DNA from: Apostichopus japonicus | Taxonomy: Eukaryota > Echinodermata > Holothuroidea > Aspidochirotida > Stichopodidae | Reading direction: 5' to 3' | Assembly: GCF_037975245.1 (NCBI RefSeq) | Contig: NC_092564.1 | Coordinates: 6,190,984 to 6,254,983 of the forward strand | Length of the DNA: 64,000 nt | Part shown: positions 45,117 through 57,228 of the stretch, piece by piece | Layout of the letters: each line of letters begins with the position of its first letter | Position numbering within the stretch: the first letter of the stretch is position 1 | Notes under the pieces: model-generated | The model's input: the letters and a program-made list of their open reading frames with translations, nothing else | What the model was told of the DNA's origin: nothing | The model's database searches: none | Made by a program: the position numbers and the translations under genes

Positions 45117-47680
45117 AGGCATTTAGAATGCATTTAGACTTGTGAATTGGGCGGAGAAATATTATCCCGATGACAAAGGGAAATCCTACCGCCTTCCCTT
45201 ACCCATAATTCAAAGTCTTTATTTCTGGGGACTTATACTCTGCTGGGGTCAGATTAGAGAACTTAAAATATATGAACCAAGAGCTCGGCTAACCTTTGTT
45301 AGGTGACAATGTCTGATTTTCAGATAAATTAGATTTGTCATCTCAGGAATTCGGGTCGCGTTCGGTCTGTTTCTGCCGAGCGATACTGACGGCGACAACA
45401 GTTTTAAAAAGAAAGGAGTGACCCCAAGATCTTAAAAAGTTAAAGCTTGGAAGTTCAGTTACAATTAACATCCATCGCCACGTCATAATTCTTCGATCGT
45501 CAACTTACATATTATGTAGGAAAACAAAAAAGAAAGGTAGGTCCATGTAAGCTCCCTCAATCTATGGTTATACTTGTCGCCTATTTTCACATGCGGCCGG
45601 CCCCCGTGATAAAAACAATAAATTTCAGAGATGAGAAGAGGGAAAAGATATACCAGGGGAAGAAAAAATAATGTAACGATATATACATGGTTATAACGAC
45701 CACCAGCCTATTGGAGAAAGAAATGTTATATATGACCTGAGCCATTACATAAACATATCATAAATCAATGCTATATGAACAGAGGTTCCGTGACTCGAAC
45801 ATGATTTTGTTTGAACCTCTAAAATAACAAGGTTGGTGTACAATAACGTTTTGCCGATACGTTATTTTCAGTATTTCAACTATGATCTTTTCTTGTAACG
45901 ATAAAAACGACTTTTCATCGTTAGTATATGTAGCCTATACCCGCATGTTCAGTATTGATGAAGAGTGGCTGAAAGGCATAGAAATTAAACCTACTACAAC
46001 TTCTATGCTGAAAGGAGACCCACTGTAAGGAAAATGAACATATTGGGCAAATAAATTAATCAAGCTAAGCAATATGTATACATAATTGAACACTTGAAGT
46101 AAAGTTTGAGCAGACTTTGAACCTTAATTAATAATAATAATAATAATAGCTAAACTACCATTATGAGGAGAAGTAAGCCTATCCTTATAGCCTCCTCCTC
46201 TCTGGATGATTTCAGTTCCTGCTTCTTATACCGAAGGACAACCAAAGAGCCAACAGGCAAAGTGATTCTTTGATAAGTTTATTTTGAGAACTTTCAATGT
46301 AACACTGTAGCTTACACATCTGTTCAAGGTTTGAGCTGAAATGACCATAGGACCTCCACAACTAACTATAGAGTATATGGTGAATCTACCAGGGTTGTAG
46401 CTAAGATTTTGCAGGTGGAGGTTGAATTTTCTGGAATGGAGGTTGCCTGCGAATTCCGCGTCCTGGGGGGGGGGGGTAGAAGGTGAGGGTGTCCTCCTGA
46501 ATTGTTGCCTTATTCACAGTGCTCAGATGCAAAATGGTGACTGATATGGCCATAATTTGACGCATACACATTCCACTACTTCAGACCATTATGGAGGAGA
46601 CAATAACAGTTTTAATTTTTAATATGGGAATTTACTGTGAAAACTTTCTCACATGTAGTTCAGTCAATGAAGATGTCTCATTGACATAGTGTGTAAAATC
46701 AGAAGACGTCGGAAGAACGATACGAGTAATACGACGATTGTATGCCACACACGTTCGCGTAATTGGTATTCAATATAGCGCTAACGCACTGAGTAGAGAT
46801 ATTCAGTAATTCAGTTTGTTTATAGTTGCGGTCGAACAGCACAATGACCTTCCGATTTCGTTATTTATAATAGTTTTCCAAAGATCAAATTTTGAGTAAG
46901 AGTGATTTCTTTTACAGTCATTTCGTGACACTATTTACTGAAGTTTGTACCGGTCGATCAGAAGCGCGAGTGCCGGTCGGTATTGGAAATTTTTACTTGG
47001 TGTACCGGTCGGCAAACGTTAGTGCTGGCCAAGTCCGACCGGCGCCGACCGGCGCCGACCGGCGCAGCCACAACACTGGCATCTACGCAATGTACGATGT
47101 TCATCCTAGAATTATAATGTTTACTAGATTTTGTAATAATGACCTCTGTGTCCCTCAAATGACCTCTCACCTCTATGAAGACCAATAGGGCTCTTGTACT
47201 CAGCAAGGTGTATCCACATGTCAATTATATAGTTCATCCGAAGTTCTCGAGTTTACATGATTTTCAAACTTTGACCTTTTGGTGACATCAAATGATCTTT
47301 GATGACCGTAAAAAGCAATAGGGTTCTTTAACTTACTAAAGTCCATCCATATACCAATTAAAAAGTTAAATCTCCATATACTTTTGAAGTCATATGAGCT
47401 TACAAGCCAAGGCGTCACACACACATACATATATACGTACTCGCACACACAAACACGCAATCACGGGATTCCATTTGCCTTCGGTAAGGAAATCAAATGT
47501 GATATGCACTGGTGTTCCAAATACGCCAGACATCTAAACCTTATCCCTAATGGATATGTGGTTACACTTCGACCAGCGAACAGCTCCATTCTTCGATTAT
47601 TGCATACATACGATTGTGCACGTGCCTGTCTGTATACATGATACACCCGTTTGATATGTATGTTGTTTGTATGTATTATA
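45114..47680. other. Intergenic, no gene recognised
   Basis: Holds an AAT microsatellite near 46129-46147, a poly-G run at 46465-46475, and GACCGGCGCC direct repeats at 47035-47065. 47100-47400 has repeated TGACCT-type sequence that looks like an old dispersed repeat. Confidence 0.45.
47035..47065 (+). repeat. GC-rich 11-bp tandem repeat (CCGACCGGCGC)
   Basis: Three consecutive CCGACCGGCGC units, each with GGCGCC or CCGG palindromes, in otherwise AT-rich DNA. Related GCCGGTCGG and ACCGGTCGG motifs lie 60-90 bp upstream. Confidence 0.8.
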
Positions 47681-48224
47681 TAGTAGTAGTAGTAAGTTGA
47701 GTCTCGTCTATCCGACATGCTCAGTGATTAACCTCCGCCACGTATCACGATCTTGCGCAAGGTTTATTGCTTCCTCGAAATTGTTAATATCAATGTCCTT
47801 AAATTGCGACTTTATTTTTCCAAGCAAGGTATAGTCACGGACCTTCCTACTGGTTTAGCAGTATGTCTCAGTGCTTCTCTTAAAGCAACCTTTGCTGGAG
47901 CGTCCTCCTGGAGTCTTGCTACATGACCGAAAAATCTCAATCTTCTATGTGCGACTATGGATGACCAAGGTGTTTGGTTGGTTTCGTTGTAGACCTCATC
48001 ATTTGATAACCAATTGTTATTGGTCCATCTAATGTTGAGAATATTTCGAAGTAGTCTCCTTTGAAAAGTGTCAATTTTGCGATCAAGATCCTTCGTGGTG
48101 CCCCACAGTTCGCAATTGTACAAAAAAAAAAAACTCTTTAATAAAGCCTCAAAAATCCTAAGCTTAATGTTCCGGCTTATGTTTTTGCTTTTAAAAGTAC
48201 TTAACATATGTATCATATACGATT
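47681..48224 (-). mobile_element. 5'-truncated non-LTR retrotransposon, C-terminal part of reverse transcriptase ORF
   Basis: The minus-strand frame 48216-47812 contains LLYNCELWGTTKDLDRK-like sequence (FLYNCELWG), FQRRLLRNILNIRW, and AHRRLRFFGHVARL, the typical C-terminal block of RTE/CR1-type retrotransposon proteins. A frameshift near 47845-47855 separates the last part, which continues in another frame (RKVRDYTLLGKI ... AQDRDTWRRLI) to a stop at 47710-47708. Directly after comes an ACT-repeat tail (47694-47681), like the microsatellite tails of RTE elements. It is dead: no polymerase domain, frameshifted, and cut off at the satellite. Confidence 0.8.
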
Positions 48225-48310
48225 TGTATATTATTATCTGATCCCGCGCATAATGTGCAGACTTGTAACGTAGCTATTTGTATGTATGATGTACCAAGCT
48301 GTTGCGCCTT

Positions 48311-49645
48311 TTGCGCGCATGATTATTCGAGCTGTGGTGTGTCTTGTTGCGCGCATGATTATTCGAGCTGTTGTGTGTCTTGTTGCGCGCATGATTATTC
48401 GAGCTGTTGTGTGTCTTGTTGCGCGCATGATTATTCGAGCTGTTGCGTGACTTGTTGCGCGCATGATTATTCGAGCTGTTGTGTGTCTTGTTGCGCGCAT
48501 GATTATTCGAGCTGTTGTGTGTCTTGTTGCGCGCATGATTATTCGAGCTGTTGTGTGTCTTGTTGCGCGCATGATTATTCGAGCTGTTGTGTGTCTTGTT
48601 GCGCGCATGATTATTCGAGCTGTTGTGTGTCTTGTTGCGCGCATGATTATTCGAGCTGTGGTGTGTCTTGTTGCGCGCATGATTATTCGAGCTGTTGCGT
48701 GACTTGTTGCGCGCATGATTATTCGAGCTGTGGTGTGTCTTGTTGCGCGCATGATTATTCGAGCTGTTGCGTGACTTGTTGCGCGCATGATTATTCGAGC
48801 TGTTGTGTGTCTTGTTGCGCGCATGATTATTCGAGCTGTTGTGTGTCTTGTTGCGCGCATGATTATTCGAGCTGTGGTGTGTCTTGTTGCGCGCATGATT
48901 ATTCGAGCTGTTGCGTGACTTGTTGCGCGCATGATTATTCGAGCTGTGGTGTGTCTTGTTGCGCGCATGATTATTCGAGCTGTTGCGTGACTTGTTGCGC
49001 GCATGATTATTCGAGCTGTTGTGTGTCTTGTTGCGCGCATGATTATTCGAGCTGTTGTGTGTCTTGTTGCGCGCATGATTATTCGAGCTGTGGTGTGTCT
49101 TGTTGCGCGCATGATTATTCGAGCTGTTGCGTGACTTGTTGCGCGCATGATTATTCGAGCTGTTGTGTGTCTTGTTGCGCGCATGATTATTCGAGCTGCC
49201 GTGTGTCTTGTTGCGCGCATGATTATTCGAGCTGTTGTGTGACTTGTTGCGCGCATGATTATTCGAGCTGCCGTGTGTCTTGTTGCGCGCATGATTATTC
49301 GAGCTGTTGTGTGACTTGTTGCGCGCATGATTATTCGAGCTGTTGTGTGTCTTGTTGCGCGCATGATTATTCGAGCTGTTGTGTGTCTTGTTGCGCGCAT
49401 GATTATTCGAGCTGTTGTGTGTCTTGTTGCGCGCATGATTATTCGAGCTGTGGTGTGTCTTGTTGCGCGCATGATTATTCGAGCTGTTGCGTGACTTGTT
49501 GCGCGCATGATTATTCGAGCTGTTGTGTGTCTTGTTGCGCGCATGATTATTCGAGCTGTTGTGTGTCTTGTTGCGCGCATGATTATTTGAGCTGTTGTGT
49601 GTCTTGTTGCGCGCATGATTATTCGACTTTTTGTGTGTCTTGTCA
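48311..49645 (+). repeat. 36-bp satellite array, 37 units
   Basis: Units read GCGCGCATGATTATTCGAGC then TGTTGTGTGTCTTGTT with few variants (TGTTGCGTGACT, TGTGGTGTGTCT, TGCCGTGTGTCT). As 36 is divisible by three, both strands carry stop-free frames of about 480 codons (12-residue repeats AHDYSSCCVSCC on plus, RATRHTTARIIM on minus). Variant order shows a partly regular six-unit pattern. I judge it to be noncoding satellite. Confidence 0.95.
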
Positions 49646-52600
49646 TAATGTATCCATGTTTGAAGCAGATGGTTGCGTTAAGAAGGTCATTTGAAACCAT
49701 ATTTTACTTGCCACCAGATCCACGCCTCACTTTTCCCCCTCAAATGATGACTGAAACTACGGCAGTCTACAAGTTTTAACCCTACATCTCTACTTTAACC
49801 AGGGAACTTGAAGGTCCCAGCTCTAACAGTCTATTGTGTGCACCATATACCAGCTGTTATCACTGAGACATACCTGGTGTCGCAGCAAATTACAGTCTTT
49901 TTTCGAATACGCAAAGAAACAGCCTGTAACCTGATAACCGTGTCAACCCAACATTTGTAAAAATATGCAGGTATATGAAAGCTCATTTACACAAGTCAGG
50001 CAAGCTACCTCGCACAAGGTTAACTTCATTGCCACAGATATATACATTGCTTACAACAAGTTTGGTCCGTGTTACGTCTGTAGACTAAACTCATCGTAGG
50101 TTAATGCGCATATGATGAGCAATGCAGGTATATTATACACTTCTAACGTGATGTGTGTCATACCTTACCATACTTTACTGTATGACGTCAAATCCTTGTA
50201 TTGCAATAGACACTGCAGCCATTCGAAAAAGAATAACTCACTCAGAATTTGATCTTGAACTTGACGAAGAAGAATGTATGGAATCTGTTCCTATAGCAGC
50301 GATTGTTTATTTTCAAGATTATGTATGATAGAGTTCTGCAAATGATTTACTAAGGTTTTAGTCTAAGCATGCACAAACACTTGAGCTTCTTTCCAACACG
50401 ATCGAGTGTTCCGACCGCGAACGTTTTCGCTTATCGGAGACTTTTTTTCACATATTATACTCCGATATTGCATATCAGAGATTCACCTACACAATAAAGA
50501 GTGTGTATAAACGGGTATTACTTAAAATGTCAGGATTACATAGGCTAGTTGTGATTTTTTTTTTATAATGATACATCAATGCCGTTCATTCGGAAGACCC
50601 ATTAGAGCCAGAAAAATATATTTTTGCAAATATGTGACGGCCTAGCTATTTTTCCGAGAAGTATATATTATTCAAACTTTTCTTTCTCAAAGCATACATT
50701 TTGAGCAAAGCTGCTGGGTTTTTTGGGGCGAGAAAAATGTTGGCATCTTCTAAAATATATTTCTCGAAGAAGTAGATTTAAAACAATTGATCTTGGGTAA
50801 TAAATTGATCAAATGTCGTAATTATGATTTAAGGGCTCGAAGACGGAGTATATACCTAGTAAATATACCATGCACTATGTCCTTATTGTCCTGACAAATC
50901 GCAAAAGTGTAATATGGTCAGGAGAAATAGTTGTCGACAATATTTTGAGCTAGATGCTGCTCTTCATGGAGGTGGGTTGGGGTTGGGGTTGAGGTGGGTT
51001 GGGGACCATGTCCATGAGTTATTTGCAAGAAATAAAGGTATTGACTATTTCTGCCACTTTTCTTCTAATTACCATCCATTTCTTTAATATTTAATCAAGC
51101 TATAAAACGTGGACTATGCCAGTACGTTCTTTACATGATTCGCAAAACCGGTCTATACGTAAAAACGGTACTATTAGCTCATGTTAATAGTTTAGGTTGG
51201 TGAATCTCAAGTGTTATGGAGCCTACAGAAGCTCATTTGAAATATTACCCATATGATGATCGTGCATGAAACACCAGCGTAGGCTATAATAGACCTTTTC
51301 TTTTTGATGAGTGTTAAGAAAATGACGGGGATGCGTATACTTGTCGCACCCATTCTTGCCCCCAGGGACGCGGAAAAGTTCTTAGAAGACCCAGTACTTG
51401 TTTGTGAAATATCGACGATGTTATAAAGAGGCTGGAAACCCTAACCAATGAACTAATATATAACATTATATGATATGCAGTAACCTTAACCTCAACATGC
51501 ATGTGTACCTCATATTATGATCCACTAAACAAAAATCATAACTAACATGGTCATCTGCTATACATTTATGTGATAGTTTTAAGATCCACATACTAAGGAC
51601 CATGAAATCCTTGATGCGAAAACTCATTAAACACTGAAGAAGCAAATGGTTCAATAAAACTATATAATGACCTCATACTGCCATAGGGGTCCGTGTGCAA
51701 CATTCGACCTCAAATTCCTGCACAACTAAACTCACTAGTGGATAATATTATAAAGTCATGGAGTGTTTCACGATGGCATATAATCAACATATCTGACGAA
51801 TATCTGACAATATATCTGACGAATATAGCCACCTTGCTTCCGGGTAATATATGAACTTGGAGATTTATTATAAAACGATAATACTAATGATCTTAAAATC
51901 ATCGACATACAACCTCCTCAAGTGACCTAGAACACTATATTAGTGAATGCTTCGGCGGAAGGAGAAGCATGTTTATTTTTTCATATACATGGTCATTTGT
52001 ATCACTAAAGCAACCTTTAATATAGAACTCTACAACATCCTAATAAACCCAGAAGGCCTCATGAACAGTACTATACCGATAAAGAAGAACCTTTGGATCA
52101 GTTAATCCTCTCTGGGCTGAGAAACAGTCTGTCTACTTTCAAACTGCGACCATATAAATGATCTCAAAATGACCTTTGGCTTCAAGTCCTGATTCCCTCA
52201 AATAATTCACAACCCCATCACCTTTGTGAACAACTTTGGCGAATGTCCATGCATGTTTGCAATGGGACCGTGCGGTAAATTATGTATGTTCATATGGATT
52301 TTATGAAATGCCACTTAAATTACAGTTGGACTCAAAGTTCAGAACACACCAAAGGAACCACACCCAATGATTCAAGTTTTTACCAAAAGTTTGAAGAAAC
52401 AATTTGTAATCTTGGAAACTGATGTAGTTTACATGGAAACGACTATCAGCCGTTCTGATGAAGTTGCTCGTCGTTAAAGCGTCTTGTTATCAGGCGTCGA
52501 TGGCAAACGTTTGAATTTAGGTCTCTTGTAAAATAACAAGTTTAATATCCAGAGTTCTTGCAGAGTAAAACTTCGAAAACAACAAAATGTTGCAATTCCT

Positions 52601-55197
52601 ATTTCTATTAATTCATGACAAAAGTGAAAATATTATCTGCACAAATAAACATGAAATAACGAAATGTGACCTTTTGGTGAAAAGGATCGCGTGATGTTTA
52701 TCATTAATGTAACCTTTTATCATCAACGTTGTTTTGGTCGTTAACCTCCCCCTTACCAATTTCCATATAACGTATTAGGCATTTCCCTCTCAAAGCTTTT
52801 GTACCAGGTCAGCTGGCAATTTTAACGTATTTTTAAGAGCTTCATAGGGATCCAAATCCGTCTAGTTTTACGATGTTTATATGAGGATGAGGAAATTCGA
52901 ATATACGTACAAAGTATGTGAAAAAGCACGTCCCATTACTTTAGCTTTTCGAATACAAAACTAAATAAGGTAATGCTTTGTTTTCGTTTAGTTTTTTTCA
53001 TCTTTCTAACGGATCGCTGTTAACCGGGGAGGAAGAGGAGAGATAGGGATTGGGTGGGGGGGGGGGGGGGCGTGGGTACTGAGGGATGAGGAAAGGGGAT
53101 GTAGTTGGAGTTTTACTTCACAACAAGCATGCAACGATTTGAAGTTCGATCTAGACAACATGAATTTTCGTCAGTGAAATGACGAAGGAGTTGTTCTTAT
53201 AGTTTGTTATCTATTTAAATGTGCAAGTGATTTTGTCCACTGTATCATCATGCACTTGGAATATTACGCAACAAAATTCAGCATTTTTTTCTCTCGAATA
53301 CGAATAGTGGAGGTGAGATATGAATAACTATGAACAGTTACCACTTCGAATAATTAAAATGTTCACACTACGGTATACTTGCAACATACAATGCTATTAA
53401 GTCCACCTTTATTATTTCATTCCAATCACTGAATATAAGCAAACTAGTGACCGTGATTTAGCGTTACAAACCCCCCAAATTTATCTTTTGAGACGTCTAC
53501 AAAAATAATCATCATTTCATTGGCTAGACCCTTGCAAACTAGTTTAAATTACAACTAAGAAACTTGTTTCTGAACAAAGGACGCAATTTGACTATTGTAT
53601 ATACATACAGGGTAGTGTTGAACTCTAAAGCTATATTTAGTTATAGATACATGATATTTTTTTCATGCTAAGTTTTACTAACCCAAGAATGTCCAAGAAC
53701 ACTAATTATGTGTATGACGCAATGGATAAGTAATTTAACGAAAGAGATTGCTTAGTAAGAACATAAACACATGTATTGTTTTACAATTGGCATATTTTTT
53801 GTCTGTAATTCTACGCCTTTATTAATGTTCTGAAATTTCCCTTTATTATTGTAGTGGGGGTGCGCACTACTTACATGATACCTACATGATACCTACATGA
53901 TACCTACATGACTGGACCATGAAACTTAAAGTTTCATATAGTCTCTGTTCATTTGCAGTTTCAGAGGCTAGCTGCGTAGCCAACTTATTCTGAGCCCGTC
54001 ACGACGCTCACAAGCGCCCTCACTTTGTAGGTACCTACATGACTATACTCCCTGGTGTGTTGTCCACCTAAAAAATAAAACCATGAACAATCGAAAAGTT
54101 CTTCCTGATACTGCAAGCACTCCACGCACACTGCGTCTTTGCAGGCAAATGGCGTGCTAGTTAACCATTGCCATTTACTTCATTGATTGTTTCGACACCA
54201 CTTTAAGTTCAGTTTCGCGGAACTGATGTATGGGCATTTGCAAAATGTATCAACGATTCCGTTTGTTTATTTCCAATGCAAAGAGGACCAGTTCTTAGAT
54301 TTTGGTACACCGTACTTTATTTTTTTTCCAAGCGTTTCAAGCGTTGCTATGTCAATAAAGTGCCTGACTCAAGTTATAAGGTACTATTATTGTATCATGT
54401 ATACTATCGTCATTATAAGAGTTACACCAATAATTTGGATATTTCACAATAAATGCTTTAAAAGGATTTCTTAGTGTGTACTATAGATCGCAAAATAATA
54501 CATAGCATTACCCTGCAACTTACAACCTAACGTTGTTTTAAACCTATTTTGATGTAGGCTTTTCAAGAAAAGTGTACAGCCTCACGAATCTGTCAGTTAC
54601 GAGCTTGTTAGCTGTGATTTGAAATCTTTTCTTAAGGAAGCAATTCAACACATTATGGCAAGAAACAGGAGTGGTATAACCATAGCTACAACTTGTTACT
54701 TCCTTCTCGTGCCCCCCCCCCCCCCTCAAAAAACATAAAACAGAAGACCAATACAAAACCAAAGTTCAAAATCGCCAAAAAAACTTCGAAAAATTCAATG
54801 CATATATATCGCACCATGTCTTCGTCTTTGTCCCCGAGAGCGGCAGTTCAACCTCTTAACCAATTGAAAGACTAATTTCAAACCCATATTTCCTCTCGAG
54901 GTAAAAAAAGGGACACATGAATATGAACACGGTACAAGAAGTAAAGAGGGGGTAAAAGGACTTGTAATTACATTATGTAACGAACGCTCTTTAAAGATGT
55001 TTATATCATTTAGGGCCTCCCCAAACCGTGCCTTTTCAAAGCTATCACATAGCTAACCCATTACCACCAATATAAGACGAAGCTTCAAGTTAGTTATTTA
55101 TTCTGACATGGGCGGGTGTGTGATCCTTGTACCGTCATCGGTAAAGCCCCCCTCCCTCTCCCATCCGTCAAATTGTAGTATCATACATTGTAGTATC
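49646..55197. other. Intergenic, no gene recognised
   Basis: Low-information sequence with G-rich tracts (50970-51005; poly-G at 53057-53070) and a 12-bp ACATGATACCT-type repeat at 53874-53911. 51660-52300 has CCTCAAATGACCT-like sequence similar in style to 47100-47400. No homeobox motif seen. Confidence 0.45.
53874..53911 (+). repeat. 12-bp tandem repeat (ACATGATACCT)
   Basis: Three to four copies of CATGATACCTA. Confidence 0.85.
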
Positions 55198-55445
55198 AAG
55201 GAGTGTTAGCTCAGTGGTTAACGCCGGTGCCTTTCAATCATAAGGTTTCCGAGTTCAATCACTCCAAGATTAATGTATGTCGTCCAGTTACAGAGTTGTT
55301 GACAATTTACAATTCATAATCATGGACGTTAAATATGAATCTAAGAGACTGACTTTGGTCAGCTTGCGGCTTTGATAAGCCTTAGCCAATGATTGCTTCT
55401 TCGCGAGTTCCTGCTTGCAGGGGGATCTAAAATACATACATACAG
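55198..55445 (+). mobile_element. tRNA-derived SINE candidate
   Basis: The head GGAGTGTTAGCTCAGTGGTT resembles a tRNA 5' part with an A box (TAGCTCAGTGG). GAGTTCAATCACTCC 45 bases on is B-box-like, and its CACTCC can pair with GGAGTG. A body of about 170 bp follows (CTTCTTCGCGAGTTCCTGCT) and ends in an ATACATACATACA tail. No second copy occurs in the window. Confidence 0.6.
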
Positions 55446-57146
55446 GCATGCTGTTAAAAGGTGTAATATTTCTTCATGCAGCTTGCTACCATCAAGATTA
55501 TTTCTGGACATTGAGGTGGATCGAAATAGATTATAAATATATTAGTCAAGGAAAAAAGTATGTGAAAGTATCGGCAAAATACCTAGTTCAGATTTGAAGA
55601 TTTCGGTTACCAATTTTTCTACATTTTAACATATTTGGCGTCAAAACCGAAATCCAAAAAGGCTTAAATTTTATTTAAAGCAAATCTGCCAATGAGCATA
55701 TGCGAATCGATGAAATATCGTTGCTACATCAGGTATATGGGCCAGTTTTTATTTCGTGTGGCCGTCCTTTTTCTTAATTTATATTTTCATAGTTATATTA
55801 TATCTTTTAGACAGTAGTGAATACTAACATAGGTAAGTATAGATATGTAGGCTAGGTAACTATTAATTCGGGATATTTATTTCAATATTTAGACATCGCT
55901 AGTTTGTGGGAATTTCTTCTTTCTAATTACCCCCACATTGTATTACTGCAAAACAACAATACAATTGGTGCTCACGTAAACTATTGCCGTTTTGTACACA
56001 ACAGTCGAACATGTACAATTAATAATTGTCATAAACAATTCACCAAGGAGTCTGACGTCATTCAAATAAATGAAACGTCGTTACCATGGAGACGAGTCAG
56101 TACATACTTCCCTACGAGCTTTATGTATTCCCCATACTTTTATTTATGAATACTTTATTAATATACCACTCTAATGAGACTATAACAAGAATGTTAACTA
56201 AAATCCTCCGTTTAATATATTCCTTACTCCTGATAAATACAACACAGGTAGTGACACACTTGCTAGACACTGATAATGTACTGTGCATAGCATACCCGGA
56301 TGCATATACCTCGAGTACATGACATCATCTCATGGTATCAGGCATATTGTGACACCCATGCATGATGTGTTATATTTTTTAAACACATTTCAACCACGAC
56401 ATGGAGCATGCATAGTCATGAAATATCAAACATTTGATCCACTTTCAACCCAACGTTCCCCTTACAGTGAGACGTTACCAACTTTGCCACAGCTGAAACC
56501 CCAAGAATGTATACGCCTATATCACGTGATCTAATCACATGACCAACAAACGGTCAGTACAAGACCATACATCAACTCAAGTTTTCGGTTATGTTTCAAT
56601 ATAGCCTAACAATAGCTAATAGGAACAGTCCCGGAGTTACACAAATTCACGTTTTCAATGACATCATTATAGGCTTACTGGACAAGTGGGTATGGCGTGG
56701 TTGTTCATTTGTAACAACAACGGTATTGACAATAATGTAGAAGACTACACGTTTGTTACTGATGCTTGAGAAGGTCCGTATCATGTGACTCCATTGGTGG
56801 TTGGATGGATGAAACAAAAAGTACTTGAATTGAGATCTATCAATTATATTATGGAGCTATTAGTCCATGGTTTTGTTCAATGTGTGTACAAAGATAGAAG
56901 ATATATTTATAACTTTTTTTCAGCGTGGAGTACTGCATATCCGCGAAATGTACAATTCAGACTTATTTGAGTTAGTTCTCTGAGTCCACTGAAAATATCA
57001 TGGGGGTGGGTGAAGTGAAGGGGCAAGTCAGCAAACAAATACAAAAAATATCGTGTAATAGAATAATAGAATGACATCTTACCACTGCAATGGTTTCCCT
57101 CGCTTGTCGAATGCTATGGAACGCCGTCAAAACAAGATGGGCATTT
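55446..57146. other. Region downstream of mir-10 (between the SINE and mir-10)
   Basis: No gene recognised; pri-mir-10 transcription to the left would cross this stretch. Confidence 0.5.
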
Positions 57147-57157
57147 CTGATTGGCAA

Positions 57158-57180
57158 GCACCCTGAGTTCCAAACCTGTG
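57158..57180 (-). ncRNA. mir-10: miR-10-3p (star arm)
   Basis: The complementary arm of the hairpin, beginning CACAGGTTTGG. The star arm of mir-10 varies between animals; this one is assigned only by pairing. Confidence 0.75.
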
Positions 57181-57192
57181 ATATTGATTTCA

Positions 57193-57215
57193 CACAAATT
57201 CGGATCTACAGGGTA
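57193..57215 (-). ncRNA. mir-10: mature miR-10-5p
   Basis: 23-nt mature strand inferred from homology to the conserved animal miR-10, starting with T at 57215; some lineages begin one base later or with A. The dominant processed end cannot be told from sequence. Confidence 0.93.
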
Positions 57216-57228
57216 AGTGTTAATCAGA

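Larger units (their letters stand above)
57147..57228 (-). ncRNA. mir-10: mir-10 microRNA precursor hairpin
   Basis: On the minus strand, 57215-57193 reads TACCCTGTAGATCCG... ending ATTTGTG, which matches the animal miR-10 5p sequence as I remember it. The opposite arm, 57180-57158, reads CACAGGTTTGGAACTCAGGG and continues TGC. It pairs along almost the whole mature region with one or two small bulges and a 12-base loop (TGAAATCAATAT). The stem extends outward with CTGATT pairing AATCAG. It has the same orientation as hox2 and hox3, as in other bilaterian clusters. The target is the 3' UTR of mRNAs through the seed ACCCTGT. An open frame across it is incidental. Confidence 0.96.

Noticed and set aside
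48234-49700. Repeat proteins of 479 and 488 residues
   Set aside because: Both strands are open only because the 36-bp satellite unit is divisible by three and lacks stops; no signal peptide, domain or splice context supports a gene.
49680-49710. KIWFQ-like codons on the minus strand, resembling a homeodomain helix
   Set aside because: The next codons read MTF instead of NRRMK and no homeodomain sequence precedes it; chance similarity.
56972-57193. 73-residue minus-strand frame over mir-10
   Set aside because: It covers part of the microRNA hairpin and has no protein features.
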